The position numbers and the translations under genes are program-made. Below are positions 33,473 to 43,183 of a DNA stretch of 64,000 nucleotides, piece after piece. The stretch comes from Nostoc sp. FACHB-280 (GTDB lineage Bacteria > Cyanobacteriota > Cyanobacteriia > Cyanobacteriales > Nostocaceae). Location of the stretch: positions 1-64,000 of the forward strand of contig NZ_JACJSD010000041.1 of the NCBI RefSeq assembly GCF_014697615.1, given 5' to 3'. The notes beneath the pieces are model-generated. The model searched no databases. It was not told the origin of the DNA and worked only from the letters and a program-made list of their open reading frames with translations. Each line of letters opens with the position of its first letter. The stretch's first letter is position 1.

Positions 33473-35752
33473 TTAGCCTCCTGTCTCTTGCCTCCGGTTG
33501 GTGAGCGTAGCCGAACCACTGCCTTCTGCCTCCAAAACTGCGATCGCTTTTGGTGGTACAGATGTAAAGCGAATTGTCACCAGATGTTCGTCAAGGTCAG
33601 ATTTTTTCATGACTTTGGCATAGATAAATTCTTCTGTGGTGAGTTCGGTATTAAGTAATTTCAGTTTCAGGTTATTTAAGACTTCTAAGGAATTGAGCGA
33701 TCGCATCTGTGCAATCTTTTCGGAAAGGCTAATCAATTCCCCCGTAAATGCTGTGCCAACTGCTTGTTTGCCTTGCAAAATTGTATACTCTACTAAAACT
33801 GGCTGCTTGAGAGTGACCATCCCTTCATCTTCTTGGGGCAGAAACAAATTATATTGCCCACCAACACCACGAACTTCGTAAATAGTGATTGCTTCTCTGA
33901 TGCCTTTAGGCTGGATTTGCATTTGGCTGCCAATGTTTAGTTCAATTTCGGCATCTTTGAGGGTATTTTCTGAAATTAAAACTTGTCCCCCTACGGTATA
34001 AGTTTCTATACGGGCAGCTAAGTTAACATGGCTACCGATAACTGTATATTGAGCGCGTTTTTGGGAACCGATATTACCTGCAACAACTTCACCTGTATTA
34101 ATTCCGATACCCATTTCCAGAATCGGGAGATTCATTTTTTTATTATGTTCATTGACTTGCTCCATTGCTAATTGCATGGCAATAGCACAAGCGATCGCTC
34201 TTTGAGAATCATCAGGACGATTCACAGGCGCACCAAACATCACAAAGATACCGTCACCCATAAACTCATTAATCGTACCTTTATATTGATTAATCACCTC
34301 GGTCATAGTTCCTAAGTAAAAATTCAGAATTGTTACAACTTCTTCAGGTAACAATTGTTCTGACATAGCAGAAAAGCCACGTAAGTCAGAAAATAGCAGT
34401 GTGACTTTGCGGCGATCGCCACCGATGGTTAAGCCGGTAGGATTTTCCAGTAAATTAGCCACTACCTCATCAGTCAGGTAGCGCCCAAAGGTTTTCCGCA
34501 TTCCATTGGCGGTTTCTGCAATGTAGTAGGTAACTGCGATCGCTGAACCAGCTAATGCTAAAAATGGCGGTACAACCGGAATCCACCAACCAGCTAAAAA
34601 AGCGACAAAACTCGTACCGACTAAAGTACCAGTAGTTAACACCACATTAATAGGTAAGCGGATTTTTTGATGACTGCTGTGGCGTTGTACCCAACATAAA
34701 GTTGCACCTGCGATCGACCAACTCAAAATCCACAAATATTCTAAAGGCTCAGGGAAACTTTGAATTTGTGGACGACCATCAAGAGCTGCACTCAAAATTT
34801 GACTAATTAAATTTGCATGAATCGTCACACCAGCCATACGCTCTGGTATGGCAAACACAGTACTACTATATGGCGTATAAAATAAATCTTTTAAACTTTC
34901 AGCAGTTGCGCCAATTAGTACCACTTTATCCCGCAGCAAATCGGCTGGAATCTGATTGGTTTGGATTTGAGTTAAAGAAATTCTCGGAAACTTCTGTATT
35001 CGTCCTCGATAGTTGAGCAACACTTGATAACTGCCAGCATTTGCCCGAATATAACTGCCATCATTAGCTTCAAAAATAGGAAAAATACCTTTACCTAACT
35101 GTAAATAGTTTGGGTTATGGGCTGATGGTTGCTCGGTAATCCCTTCAGGCTTTAAATATAACAAAGCCAGTTTCAGAGCAAAGCTTTCTAAAACTTCGTC
35201 ATTTTTTAAATTAACGTAGAGCAATCCGCGTCTAATTCTGCCATCAATATCTATCGGTAAATCATTTGACCCAATTTGATGCTGTTGCTTCAATACAGGC
35301 GACGCATTCACAGCAGAACTATCAATAGTATCAGAAACTTTTTGGACTCCAATAATATTAGGTGTCGATTTAAATACTTTAACTAAATCTTGATGACCAG
35401 GATTAACTGGTAAATCACGATAAATATCTAAACCAATCGCCCTGGGTTTTTGTTGCTTGATTTTCTCTAACACACTAGCCAAAGCAGCATCAGTCATTGG
35501 CCATTGTGTTTGCCGACGGATATCTGCTTCATTAATATCGACAATCACAATGCGGCTATCAAATGGTTCTGAAGGACGCATTTGGAAAAAATTATCCAAA
35601 GCTACTAATTCTAATAGTTGCAACCAGCCCATCAACCTTAAGCCAATCACTAAGGCTGTCATGCTGGGAACAGCAAATAGAACACCCCGCCATTGCCAAA
35701 TTCGCGGCTTAAGTTTTGACCACATCATAATTTTAGGTACTGGGTATAGCAA
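33473..35752 (-). CDS. CHASE2-domain class III adenylate/guanylate cyclase
   Basis: A 759-aa membrane receptor. After one N-terminal helix a CHASE2 sensor domain (about 40-330) lies outside the membrane (FDSRIVIVDINEADIRR, RDKVVLIGATAESLKD). Three membrane helices (about 340-420) lead to a class III cyclase domain with metal-binding Asp in LLFSDLRGFSAMS and EFMGDGIFVMFG. The usual purine-specifying Lys of adenylate cyclases is Glu (NEFMGD), while the second determinant is Thr (QYTVIG), so cAMP versus cGMP is uncertain. The last 130 residues resemble a PilZ-like beta-barrel (GTAFTGELISLSEK, VTIRFTSVPP). M9 is an alternative start. Confidence 0.87.
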   Translation of the reverse strand: MLYPVPKIMMWSKLKPRIWQWRGVLFAVPSMTALVIGLRLMGWLQLLELVALDNFFQMRPSEPFDSRIVIVDINEADIRRQTQWPMTDAALASVLEKIKQQKPRAIGLDIYRDLPVNPGHQDLVKVFKSTPNIIGVQKVSDTIDSSAVNASPVLKQQHQIGSNDLPIDIDGRIRRGLLYVNLKNDEVLESFALKLALLYLKPEGITEQPSAHNPNYLQLGKGIFPIFEANDGSYIRANAGSYQVLLNYRGRIQKFPRISLTQIQTNQIPADLLRDKVVLIGATAESLKDLFYTPYSSTVFAIPERMAGVTIHANLISQILSAALDGRPQIQSFPEPLEYLWILSWSIAGATLCWVQRHSSHQKIRLPINVVLTTGTLVGTSFVAFLAGWWIPVVPPFLALAGSAIAVTYYIAETANGMRKTFGRYLTDEVVANLLENPTGLTIGGDRRKVTLLFSDLRGFSAMSEQLLPEEVVTILNFYLGTMTEVINQYKGTINEFMGDGIFVMFGAPVNRPDDSQRAIACAIAMQLAMEQVNEHNKKMNLPILEMGIGINTGEVVAGNIGSQKRAQYTVIGSHVNLAARIETYTVGGQVLISENTLKDAEIELNIGSQMQIQPKGIREAITIYEVRGVGGQYNLFLPQEDEGMVTLKQPVLVEYTILQGKQAVGTAFTGELISLSEKIAQMRSLNSLEVLNNLKLKLLNTELTTEEFIYAKVMKKSDLDEHLVTIRFTSVPPKAIAVLEAEGSGSATLTNRRQETGG

Positions 35753-35977
35753 ATTCGTATTTCATTCAATTCGCACGTCCCAGTTACCTATCCGTATTCT
35801 TTGTTACCTATTTACTGATCAAATAGAATGCAGGAGTCAGAATTCATTCTGTGTGCAACCTTAGATAAACTACCAACTTGAAAATTTGGGTGTCTTAAAT
35901 TAGTAGCAGTTCTTCCTCACTAGTTGCTTCTGGATTCTGAATTATGACTACTTAATTCTTCTTTAGTCACTCTTACA

Positions 35978-36721
35978 TCACTCAACAAATTGCTCAGAAG
36001 CCAGTGCATTTAAATTCACTGATTTCAATAATGTCCACCAATCAATTCTGGCTCGGATATTTTTCGGATCACTGCGGCGTAACTGTGCTGAAGTCGCTAG
36101 TGCTTCATACCAAATCCCAGCTTCAGCGTAAAGGCTAGGTAATTTGCGAGGTTGCGCCTTGGCTAAGGCTGCTGATAATGAAGCTTCTGCTTCAGTGCGT
36201 TCTACCCAACCATCTACCCAAGGATTTGTGCTGGCATCTTGAGCGTTGCACACAACAGTAAAATACCAATGGTATGTTTTTCCTACTGCCAATTCTGGGG
36301 CAGTCTTAGGTAAGTTAAAACTGATAATTCCAGGTTTATTTGGCAGCTTCAAGGTTGTTTCGTAAACAGAGTTCTCATCTTTATCAGTTAAAAGCACAAA
36401 CTTGGCTGTTTTGACTGAAGATTCGGGTACAAACACAAAAAATGTTGGACGTTCAGCTAATGTCAAACCTAGTTTATTTGGAGGTAAGAGCGGGACTATT
36501 TGTTTCTTGCCTTTTAAACAACTAGAACCGCGAGTTGAACCACCAGAACTTGCAGGTGGATCTCCGCGCTTTGGTGGCTTAAATGCTTGGCTAATTTGCC
36601 ATCCTTGCTTTTTCGAGAAAGATTCAGCCTTTACCTGTGCTGTGAAGTTATCTATTGGCAGAACATCTACGCACAGTATGGACAAGACGGCAAAATATAC
36701 GGATGACTTAATCCATTTCAT
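35978..36721 (-). CDS. DUF928 family secreted protein
   Basis: A 247-aa protein with an N-terminal signal peptide (YFAVLSILCVDVLP) and the DUF928 core: FKPPKRGDPPAS, GGSTRGSSCLKGKK, then NKLGLTLAERPTFFVFVPES and a beta-sandwich ending in YHWYFTVVC. DUF928 proteins are extracellular or periplasmic and of unknown function. Their genes often sit upstream of CHASE2-containing receptors, as here, and a ligand-presenting role for the receptor is a reasonable guess only. Spacing to the cyclase is 225 bases. Confidence 0.85.
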   Translation of the reverse strand: MKWIKSSVYFAVLSILCVDVLPIDNFTAQVKAESFSKKQGWQISQAFKPPKRGDPPASSGGSTRGSSCLKGKKQIVPLLPPNKLGLTLAERPTFFVFVPESSVKTAKFVLLTDKDENSVYETTLKLPNKPGIISFNLPKTAPELAVGKTYHWYFTVVCNAQDASTNPWVDGWVERTEAEASLSAALAKAQPRKLPSLYAEAGIWYEALATSAQLRRSDPKNIRARIDWWTLLKSVNLNALASEQFVE

Positions 36722-36994
36722 ATTGATGATATTGCTTTAGTTTGAGATTTACCAAAACTGATAAATTTTTTCGTACTGGCTTGTTCCAGTAATTCAGGCA
36801 TACCTTGGCAGTCAGCTAAATTTAAGTTTTCCCAAAAATTACCTCAGAGTTTGCACTCACCAAAAATTACTGTCATGAATTTGTATAAATAAATACATAA
36901 AAAATTTATAATAAACAAGAAATTTGGCATCTTTACTGTTGACGATCGCATTTTTAACGCTGACTATTGACTATTCACTTTTGACGATTAACCA

Positions 36995-38020
36995 ATGATT
37001 AAAATCGCAGTTATTGGGGTTGGGCGTTGGGGAGTACATTTACTGCGGAATTTTTTAGCACATCCCCAAGTAAGTGTGGTAGCAGTATTAGATCCTCATG
37101 CTGAAAGATTAACAGCAGTCAAACAGCAATTTAATTTGGATGAGAATGTATTATTAACAACTCAATGGTCTGCTTTGCAGGAAATATCAGATTTAGCCGC
37201 AGTTGCGATCGCCACACCAGCCACAACTCACTATCATTTAATCAAAGATGCTCTCCAGCAGGGATACCATGTTTTAGCTGAAAAGCCTTTAACTTTAGAC
37301 CCCAAGGAATCTGAGGAACTGTGCTATTTAGCAGAGTTACAAAAGTTAATCTTGATGGTTGACCATACTTATTTATTTCACCCAGCCGTTACAGCGGGAA
37401 AAGCGGTAGTGGAGGCGAATAAATTGGGTGAATTACGTTATGGTTATGCTTCTCGCACCCACTTGGGGCCAGTCCGCCAAGATGTTGATGCGCTGTGGGA
37501 CTTAGCAATTCATGATATTGCGATTTTTAACAATTGGCTGGGACAAGTACCTGTAAAAGTGCAAGCAACAGGGACAGTTTGGTTACAAACAGCAGAAAAC
37601 TCACCATCTGATTTGGCAGATTTAGTTTGGGTAACGCTGACCTACCCGAATAACTTTCAAGCATACATACATTTGTGCTGGCTAAACCCTGATAAACAAA
37701 GGCGTTTGGCTGTAGTGGGTAGTCTGGGTAGTTTAATTTTTGATGAAATGTCACCGAATGCCTTATTGACTTTATTACATGGTGAATTTGAACGCCAAGG
37801 AAATCTTTTTATTCCGGTGAATCAAAGCCGAGAAGTGATTGAACTAAATCCAGGTGAACCTTTACAACAAGTGTGCGATCGCTTTATTCAATCTATAATC
37901 CAGGATCAACCGCCGCTTGTGTCATCAGGTTGGGTAGGTACAAACTTAGTCAAAATTCTGGCAGCTTTAACTACATCTCTCACTCAAGGTGGAAAACCTG
38001 TTTTTTTAACCGATATTTAA
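36995..38020 (+). CDS. Gfo/Idh/MocA family oxidoreductase
   Basis: A 341-aa dehydrogenase-like protein with the Rossmann motif IGVGRWG (7-13) and the AEKPLTLDPKESEEL segment, whose lysine lies in the family's EKP motif. The C-terminal domain includes DLAIHDIAIFNNW, with the catalytic-type histidine. These enzymes oxidise or reduce sugars or sugar-like substrates with NAD(P). The substrate cannot be inferred. The gene stands alone. Confidence 0.87.
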   Translation: MIKIAVIGVGRWGVHLLRNFLAHPQVSVVAVLDPHAERLTAVKQQFNLDENVLLTTQWSALQEISDLAAVAIATPATTHYHLIKDALQQGYHVLAEKPLTLDPKESEELCYLAELQKLILMVDHTYLFHPAVTAGKAVVEANKLGELRYGYASRTHLGPVRQDVDALWDLAIHDIAIFNNWLGQVPVKVQATGTVWLQTAENSPSDLADLVWVTLTYPNNFQAYIHLCWLNPDKQRRLAVVGSLGSLIFDEMSPNALLTLLHGEFERQGNLFIPVNQSREVIELNPGEPLQQVCDRFIQSIIQDQPPLVSSGWVGTNLVKILAALTTSLTQGGKPVFLTDI

Positions 38021-38044
38021 AATTTTCTGAAAATCTCTCTACTC

Positions 38045-38078
38045 AGATCCCCGACTTTTTGAGGTAGTTGGGGATCTT
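38045..38078. repeat. GATCCCCGACTT palindrome, degenerate copy
   Basis: AGATCCCCGACTTTTTGAGG and the following TAGTTGGGGATCTTGA form the least perfect of the four palindromes of this family (the AAGTCGGGG arm has become TAGTTGGGG). It lies 25 bases after the oxidoreductase stop codon and is followed by TTTTTC, so it may terminate that gene. Confidence 0.7.
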
Positions 38079-38121
38079 GATTTTTCAAGAAAGTTTTAGG
38101 ACTGCTATAGATTGAATATAT

Positions 38122-38625
38122 ATGAACATAAATTTTCAAATGACTATTTACTTTTACAAAGTTTGGCAGCCTTACGGCTGTTTTTCTAACTTTTCCTCCC
38201 ATCCCATCCAAATCCAAGGTACTTATTGGTCAACAGTTGAGCATTATTATCAAGCCCAAAAGTTTGTAGGTAGCAAAGATGCAGCAATTATACCTGTGAT
38301 TCATGCTGCTGCCACACCAGAAGAAGCCGCAGCCTTGGGGCGTTGTAGTTCCAGGACAGTACGTTTAGATTGGGATTTGGTGAAAACTCAAGTTATGCGG
38401 GAAGCAGTACTCAAAAAATTTCTTACCCATAATGATATTCGAGAAGTTTTACTAGCCACAGGCGATGAGACGATTGTGGAAAATTCTCCTACTGACTATT
38501 TTTGGGGTTGTGGTCAAGATAAAACTGGTCATAACCATCTAGGTAAAATTCTGATGAACGTACGCGAAGAAATTCGTCACTTACGCCTTTACACCGTAAT
38601 TACCAGGGATTGTCGCCAAGATTAG
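38122..38625 (+). CDS. NADAR/YbiA-family protein
   Basis: A 167-aa protein with the family landmarks CFSNFS, TYWSTVEHYYQAQKF and DYFWGCGQDKTGHNHLGKIL. YbiA-type enzymes are N-glycosidases that remove riboflavin-pathway intermediates, and other NADAR proteins process ADP-ribose. A start at the second Met, 38140 (MTIYFYKVWQPYG), matches the family better; the first Met may be read upstream of it. No partner gene is adjacent. Confidence 0.88.
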   Translation: MNINFQMTIYFYKVWQPYGCFSNFSSHPIQIQGTYWSTVEHYYQAQKFVGSKDAAIIPVIHAAATPEEAAALGRCSSRTVRLDWDLVKTQVMREAVLKKFLTHNDIREVLLATGDETIVENSPTDYFWGCGQDKTGHNHLGKILMNVREEIRHLRLYTVITRDCRQD

Positions 38626-38950
38626 ATACACATAAAAGTATCGGAGTACTGAAAGGGGGAATGCTGACATTCCCTAAATCAACAAAATTGAGAGACTATT
38701 TCACTAAATTTACTTAATTGAGACGATTAAAAATTAAAAAATTATAAAAAAAATTAGATTCATCGAGACAATTTTGGAATTGCTTGATTTACATAATCCT
38801 ACCGAATACATCATTTTGTAGTAGGTATAAAATTAGTTGACAATTAATATTTTCTCGTTGTTATTAAAAGTCAAAGATAGAAATGGCGGCTCTGGGTATA
38901 GCAGCACTTTTCTAACATAGTTTAATTATTTTTTATAGGTTTAGTAGGCA
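38626..38950. other. Intergenic region, no gene seen
   Basis: Spacer of 325 bases. GGGGGAATGC...GACATTCCCT near 38655-38677 makes a short hairpin behind the NADAR gene. No reading frame or promoter motif could be supported. Confidence 0.4.
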
Positions 38951-41710
38951 ATGGAATATACTGATAACCCAAGCGGTTCGCAGCCTCCCTTTGGTCAAGA
39001 GGGTTTATTACACCGGATAATTAACCGGATTAGGCGATCGCTGGAACTGGCAGATATTTTAACAGCTACCGTTGCCGAAATCCGTTTGTTTTTGGCTACA
39101 GACCGAGTGATGATATATCGGTTTGATGCTGATGGTAGTGGTGAAGTTATTGCTGAATCTCTGACTGATCAAGTACTACCATCCTTAATTGGGTTGCACT
39201 TTCCATCTGCCGATATTCCTCTGGAAAGTAGAAAAATGCTGTTATCAGGACAGCCACGGATAATTGTGGATGTATCGAAGGGCAAATTAGGGTTATCTTT
39301 GCCAGCGCCCACAGCTAAAGAAGAACTTCTAGAAAGCGAAAATATCTACGATCAAAAAGTAGACCCCTGTCACATTCAATATTTAACAGCAATGGGGGTG
39401 CAGTCTTCGCTAGTGGTGCCAATTTTACATAGCGAAGTTCAAGGTGATTCTCTCAAACCAATGCTTTGGGGGCTATTGGTAGCACACCACAGTCAACCAC
39501 GAGAAATTGCGCCAGCAGAACTGATTCTAGTCCAGCAAGTTGTTGATCAAGTAGCGATCGCTATTGCTCAAAGTAATCTTTATAGCCAAACTTTAGCAAG
39601 ACAAAAGCGAGAAGAGACGATTAATCGTGTTACGACCCTACTGCATCAATTACCAAAACTAGAATTACAGTCTGCTTTGGAAGAAACGATCACAGCCTTA
39701 GATGGTATAGGTGGCCGCCTTTACATTGAACCAACCACAGAAGTTTACACCTTTGGCGAACAACCAACAATTCCATTCGAGTTAGAAACTAGCATCATCG
39801 AACAACATCCTGTTTGGCAAAAATGGATGGATGAATGCAAACAAGGTCAAATTTGGATGACCACCAATCTTTACCATGAAGCACATTTGCGTGTTTTGGT
39901 ATTTGCGTTTCAGTTAACCCAAATTCGGGGTATGTTAGTCATACCTCTGCATTATCGCCAAAAATTCATTGGTGTGTTGAGTGTGTTTCGCCCAGAATTC
40001 AACACCGAAATCTTGTGGGCTGGACGACGCGAACAAAATCCCCAACAACAATTACCACAAATTTCTTTTGATGTGTGGCGAGAAGAAAAAAAAGGACAAG
40101 CGATCGCTTGGACAGATGAAGAAATTTCTCTTGCTCAGGCTTTGTCTCATAGCTTTTCGATTGCTATTCAGCAACAACAAATGTACCAAGAAGTACAAAC
40201 ACTCAATGCCAATTTAGAACTGTGGGTACAAGAGAAAACGGCGGAATTAGAAAAATCCTTATTGTTTACTAAGGTAATTAAACAAGTTTCTGAACAAATT
40301 CGCCGTTCATTAGATTTGAAAACTACTTTACAAACTATTGTTCATGAAGTCCGTTCACTGCTTAATTCTGACAGGGTTCTGATTTATCAAAAAACTGATG
40401 AATCTGAGGGTCAGGTAATTGTTGAAGAAATCAACGGATCTTGGTTATCAACTTTGGGAATTCCCACACCAGCAGGCTGTATCCCCGATGAATCAACAGT
40501 TTTATTATCACAAGGTAAAGTTAAAGCTATTAATAATGTCAATACAGCTTCTATAAGTGATTGTCACCGAGATTTTTTACAGAGTATACAAGTACAAGCT
40601 AATTTAGTTGTTCCCATCAATATTGGTTTGCAACTTTGGGGTTTGCTGATTGTGCATCAGTGTGCCAAGTCCAGAGATTGGCAAGATACAGAAATAAATT
40701 TACTACAACAGTTGGCAGATCAAGCTGCGATCGCAATTCAGCAAGCTCAACTTTATGAACAAAGTTGTCTATCTGAAGCCGAAGCCAGAGCAAAAGCTAC
40801 ACAATTAGAACAAACTTTACTAGAACTGCAAGCAGCACAAACGCAATTAATTCAAACTGAAAAAATGTCCAGTTTGGGTCAGCTAGTAGCAGGTGTAGCC
40901 CACGAAATTAACAACCCAGTTAACTTTATCTACGGTAACTTACACTATGCAAATCGGTATACTCAAGACTTGTTAAAAATGATCGAGCTTTATCAACTGC
41001 ACTATCCTCAACCTCATGCTGAGATTATTTCCACTGCTAGAAGCATTGACTTAGAATTTTTGGCGGATGATTTACCAAAAATGATTTCTTCCATGCAAGT
41101 TGGAGCCGATCGCATTCGTTCTATTGTCTTATCTTTACGCAACTTTTCCCGCTTAGATGAAGCCGAAAATAAACCAGTTGACTTACATGAAGGTATAGAT
41201 AATACTTTATTAATTTTGCAACATCGTCTGAAATCAACTACTAATTTTACAGGCATTGATGTTCTTAAAGATTATGGTGATTTACCATTGATAGAATGTT
41301 ATGCAGGACAAATCAATCAAGTCTTTATGAACATTCTGACAAATGCTATTGATGTCTTGGAGAATCAAGGAGATTTAGCCCAGGAAAAATTTCAGCTTCC
41401 TAAGCCAAAGATTTCAATTTCTACTAGACTAGCTAATGACACATCACGCATATTAATTCGCATCGCAGATAATGGGCCAGGAATGACAGAAGATGTCAGA
41501 AAACGCATTTTTGATCCATTTTTCACCACCAAAGCAGTAGGTAAAGGTACAGGTTTGGGCTTGGCAATTAGTTACCAAATTATTGTTGAAAAACATGGTG
41601 GAATGATGGATTGTATTTCTGAAATAGGTAAAGGAACAGAGTTTTGGATTGAGATTCCAATTCGATTGTTGCATCATATCAATAATAGAGAAAAGCAGGC
41701 TGTAGAATAG
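38951..41710 (+). CDS. Knotless phytochrome histidine kinase (GAF-PHY-GAF-HK, All2699-like)
   Basis: A 919-aa photosensor kinase. GAF1 (about 25-210) has the phytochrome ADIP motif (87-90) and a bilin-attachment Cys-His, C140-H141 ([13 protein letters not shown]). A PHY-like domain (about 230-410) has the tongue motifs WAG (356-358) and PQISF (369-373, PRxSF variant). GAF3 (about 440-600) is a cyanobacteriochrome-type domain with C538-H539 (SDCHRDFL). The kinase has the H-box histidine H651 ([10 protein letters not shown]) and N, G1 (ADNGPGM) and G2 (GTGLGLAIS) boxes. There is no N-terminal PAS domain. The layout matches All2699 of Nostoc PCC 7120. It should sense red/far-red light and perhaps a second colour. 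No response regulator is adjacent. Confidence 0.9.
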   Translation: MEYTDNPSGSQPPFGQEGLLHRIINRIRRSLELADILTATVAEIRLFLATDRVMIYRFDADGSGEVIAESLTDQVLPSLIGLHFPSADIPLESRKMLLSGQPRIIVDVSKGKLGLSLPAPTAKEELLESENIYDQKVDPCHIQYLTAMGVQSSLVVPILHSEVQGDSLKPMLWGLLVAHHSQPREIAPAELILVQQVVDQVAIAIAQSNLYSQTLARQKREETINRVTTLLHQLPKLELQSALEETITALDGIGGRLYIEPTTEVYTFGEQPTIPFELETSIIEQHPVWQKWMDECKQGQIWMTTNLYHEAHLRVLVFAFQLTQIRGMLVIPLHYRQKFIGVLSVFRPEFNTEILWAGRREQNPQQQLPQISFDVWREEKKGQAIAWTDEEISLAQALSHSFSIAIQQQQMYQEVQTLNANLELWVQEKTAELEKSLLFTKVIKQVSEQIRRSLDLKTTLQTIVHEVRSLLNSDRVLIYQKTDESEGQVIVEEINGSWLSTLGIPTPAGCIPDESTVLLSQGKVKAINNVNTASISDCHRDFLQSIQVQANLVVPINIGLQLWGLLIVHQCAKSRDWQDTEINLLQQLADQAAIAIQQAQLYEQSCLSEAEARAKATQLEQTLLELQAAQTQLIQTEKMSSLGQLVAGVAHEINNPVNFIYGNLHYANRYTQDLLKMIELYQLHYPQPHAEIISTARSIDLEFLADDLPKMISSMQVGADRIRSIVLSLRNFSRLDEAENKPVDLHEGIDNTLLILQHRLKSTTNFTGIDVLKDYGDLPLIECYAGQINQVFMNILTNAIDVLENQGDLAQEKFQLPKPKISISTRLANDTSRILIRIADNGPGMTEDVRKRIFDPFFTTKAVGKGTGLGLAISYQIIVEKHGGMMDCISEIGKGTEFWIEIPIRLLHHINNREKQAVE

Positions 41711-42412
41711 ACCTAGAGATGGATTTACAATAGCTGATGAGTTTTTACTTTTCTCCATAAAGTGTAATAACAATAAAAATATTCTTAACATTTGTGTTAT
41801 TTTGAAAACAAAAAATCACAAGTCATTTTATTCGGGTCAACCCAATATTTATCAGTAATGACTTCTGACTGTTCAGCTAGATATTCTCCTGTTCAAAGTA
41901 AAGTTTAATTGCATAAATATCCATACTAATCTACTGAATGTTACTCTAATAAATAAAGCTAATTAGGCTTTCCTGGCAGATAAAACAGCTAGATTGCAAT
42001 AAAAGAAGAGGTAAAACGCTGTTGAATTTATGTCTGTCTCGTACAAACCCAACAACACCCAACGCGATCGCTGATATTTCCTCAAATATTGAAAATCAGG
42101 GGGCGCTGTAAACTGGTTTTCATTGCTTGTTTTAAGTGGTGAAAGACGTTGCATCCCTGTCTAGAAGAAACAAGAGGAGGAAATAATCTTAGCTAGTAGA
42201 TGCTTGGGTGTTGTTGTATTTAGGTAAATCAGTGTAAGCTAGTAGCCAGCTAATTGCAGTAAAATGTAGAATCCAGAATTCAGCAGTAAGTTATTGAGTG
42301 GGGGTTGTGCAACTTCTTCAGATTCATAACTTCTGTAAGCTCAAATGGCAATTCGCCTAGCAAATTCTGAATTCTATGGAAATAAACAGTTAAATAATTC
42401 AAATAGCGCCTT
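41711..42412. other. Long intergenic region, no gene seen
   Basis: About 700 bases without a convincing gene. Short open frames on the minus strand near 41963-42154 have no ribosome binding site or recognisable sequence. One GCGATCGC site is near 42065. TTCTGAATTCTATGG-like phrases near 42290 and 42366 are low-complexity spacer text. Confidence 0.45.
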
Positions 42413-43183
42413 ATGTCAATTATTGCGCTCAGAGCATGGTATCTTCAAGATTACGAACCGATTGCACAACTGGAAAAACGCCCAGCAGATATTCGTCTCA
42501 GTAAAAAAAGTCTACTGCGTTCGGCTTTGCGAGCAGACTTTTTAGAAGATAGTGATGACGTGAAAAAATCTGTGTGGTTTGAGCGTTATTTAGAAGGGGA
42601 AAATATTGAATTTTATATTGAAGGTAGCGGTGGTTATTGTGTAGCTAATATTGACTTGATTAGTCATGAAATTTATTTCACCAAACAAGCATTGTTAGCG
42701 CAATTAGATCCAACCATTTTTTTCTGCTATCAAACTGAGTATAGTGCAGCCAGTGAAGCCTTGCGCGAGGGATTGCAAAAAAGCTTGGAAATTTTGAATC
42801 TGCGATCGCGTCTACCTTTAACATTAGTAGAATCCTATAGACCGAGTGATGGCATTCTGCGCTTAAATAAAGCCATGATGCGAAAAATCCGCAAGAGTTT
42901 ATTGTTTATAGCCGACACTACAGCCATCGCCAGCATTGATAGCCAAGAAAATCAGCAATTAATTCCTAGTCCCAATGTTTGCGTAGAAATTGGCTATGCA
43001 ATTCAAAGTAAACGCTCTGAGCAAATTTTGTTAGCACACATGCAGCGCCCAGATTTAGAAGGTAAAATTCCTTTTGATTTACCAACACAACAAATTCTGC
43101 AATTCAAAAATAGTACCGAACTCAATAAAATTATTATTAAAGCCTTAGAAGTTCAGTTAGCAAGATTTAAGTTATTTTACTAA
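42413..43183 (+). CDS. Conserved hypothetical protein with TIR-like/nucleotide-binding fold
   Basis: A 256-aa protein. The C-terminal 150 residues follow an alternating beta-alpha pattern: FFCYQTEYSAASEALREGL, SLLFIADTTAIAS, then PSPNVCVEIGYAIQSKRSEQ and ILLAHM, ending IPFDLPTQQILQF. The SPNV-(x)2-EIGYA element followed by a hydrophobic strand and an (L/I)PFD motif occurs in TIR-like and deoxyribosyltransferase-like proteins of bacterial defence systems, where the Glu can be catalytic. The N-terminal 90 residues (YLQDYEPIAQLEKRPADIRL...) are unassigned. No partner such as a nucleotide cyclase is adjacent. The gene overlaps the 3' end of the convergent GST gene by 17 bases. Confidence 0.5.
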   Translation: MSIIALRAWYLQDYEPIAQLEKRPADIRLSKKSLLRSALRADFLEDSDDVKKSVWFERYLEGENIEFYIEGSGGYCVANIDLISHEIYFTKQALLAQLDPTIFFCYQTEYSAASEALREGLQKSLEILNLRSRLPLTLVESYRPSDGILRLNKAMMRKIRKSLLFIADTTAIASIDSQENQQLIPSPNVCVEIGYAIQSKRSEQILLAHMQRPDLEGKIPFDLPTQQILQFKNSTELNKIIIKALEVQLARFKLFY

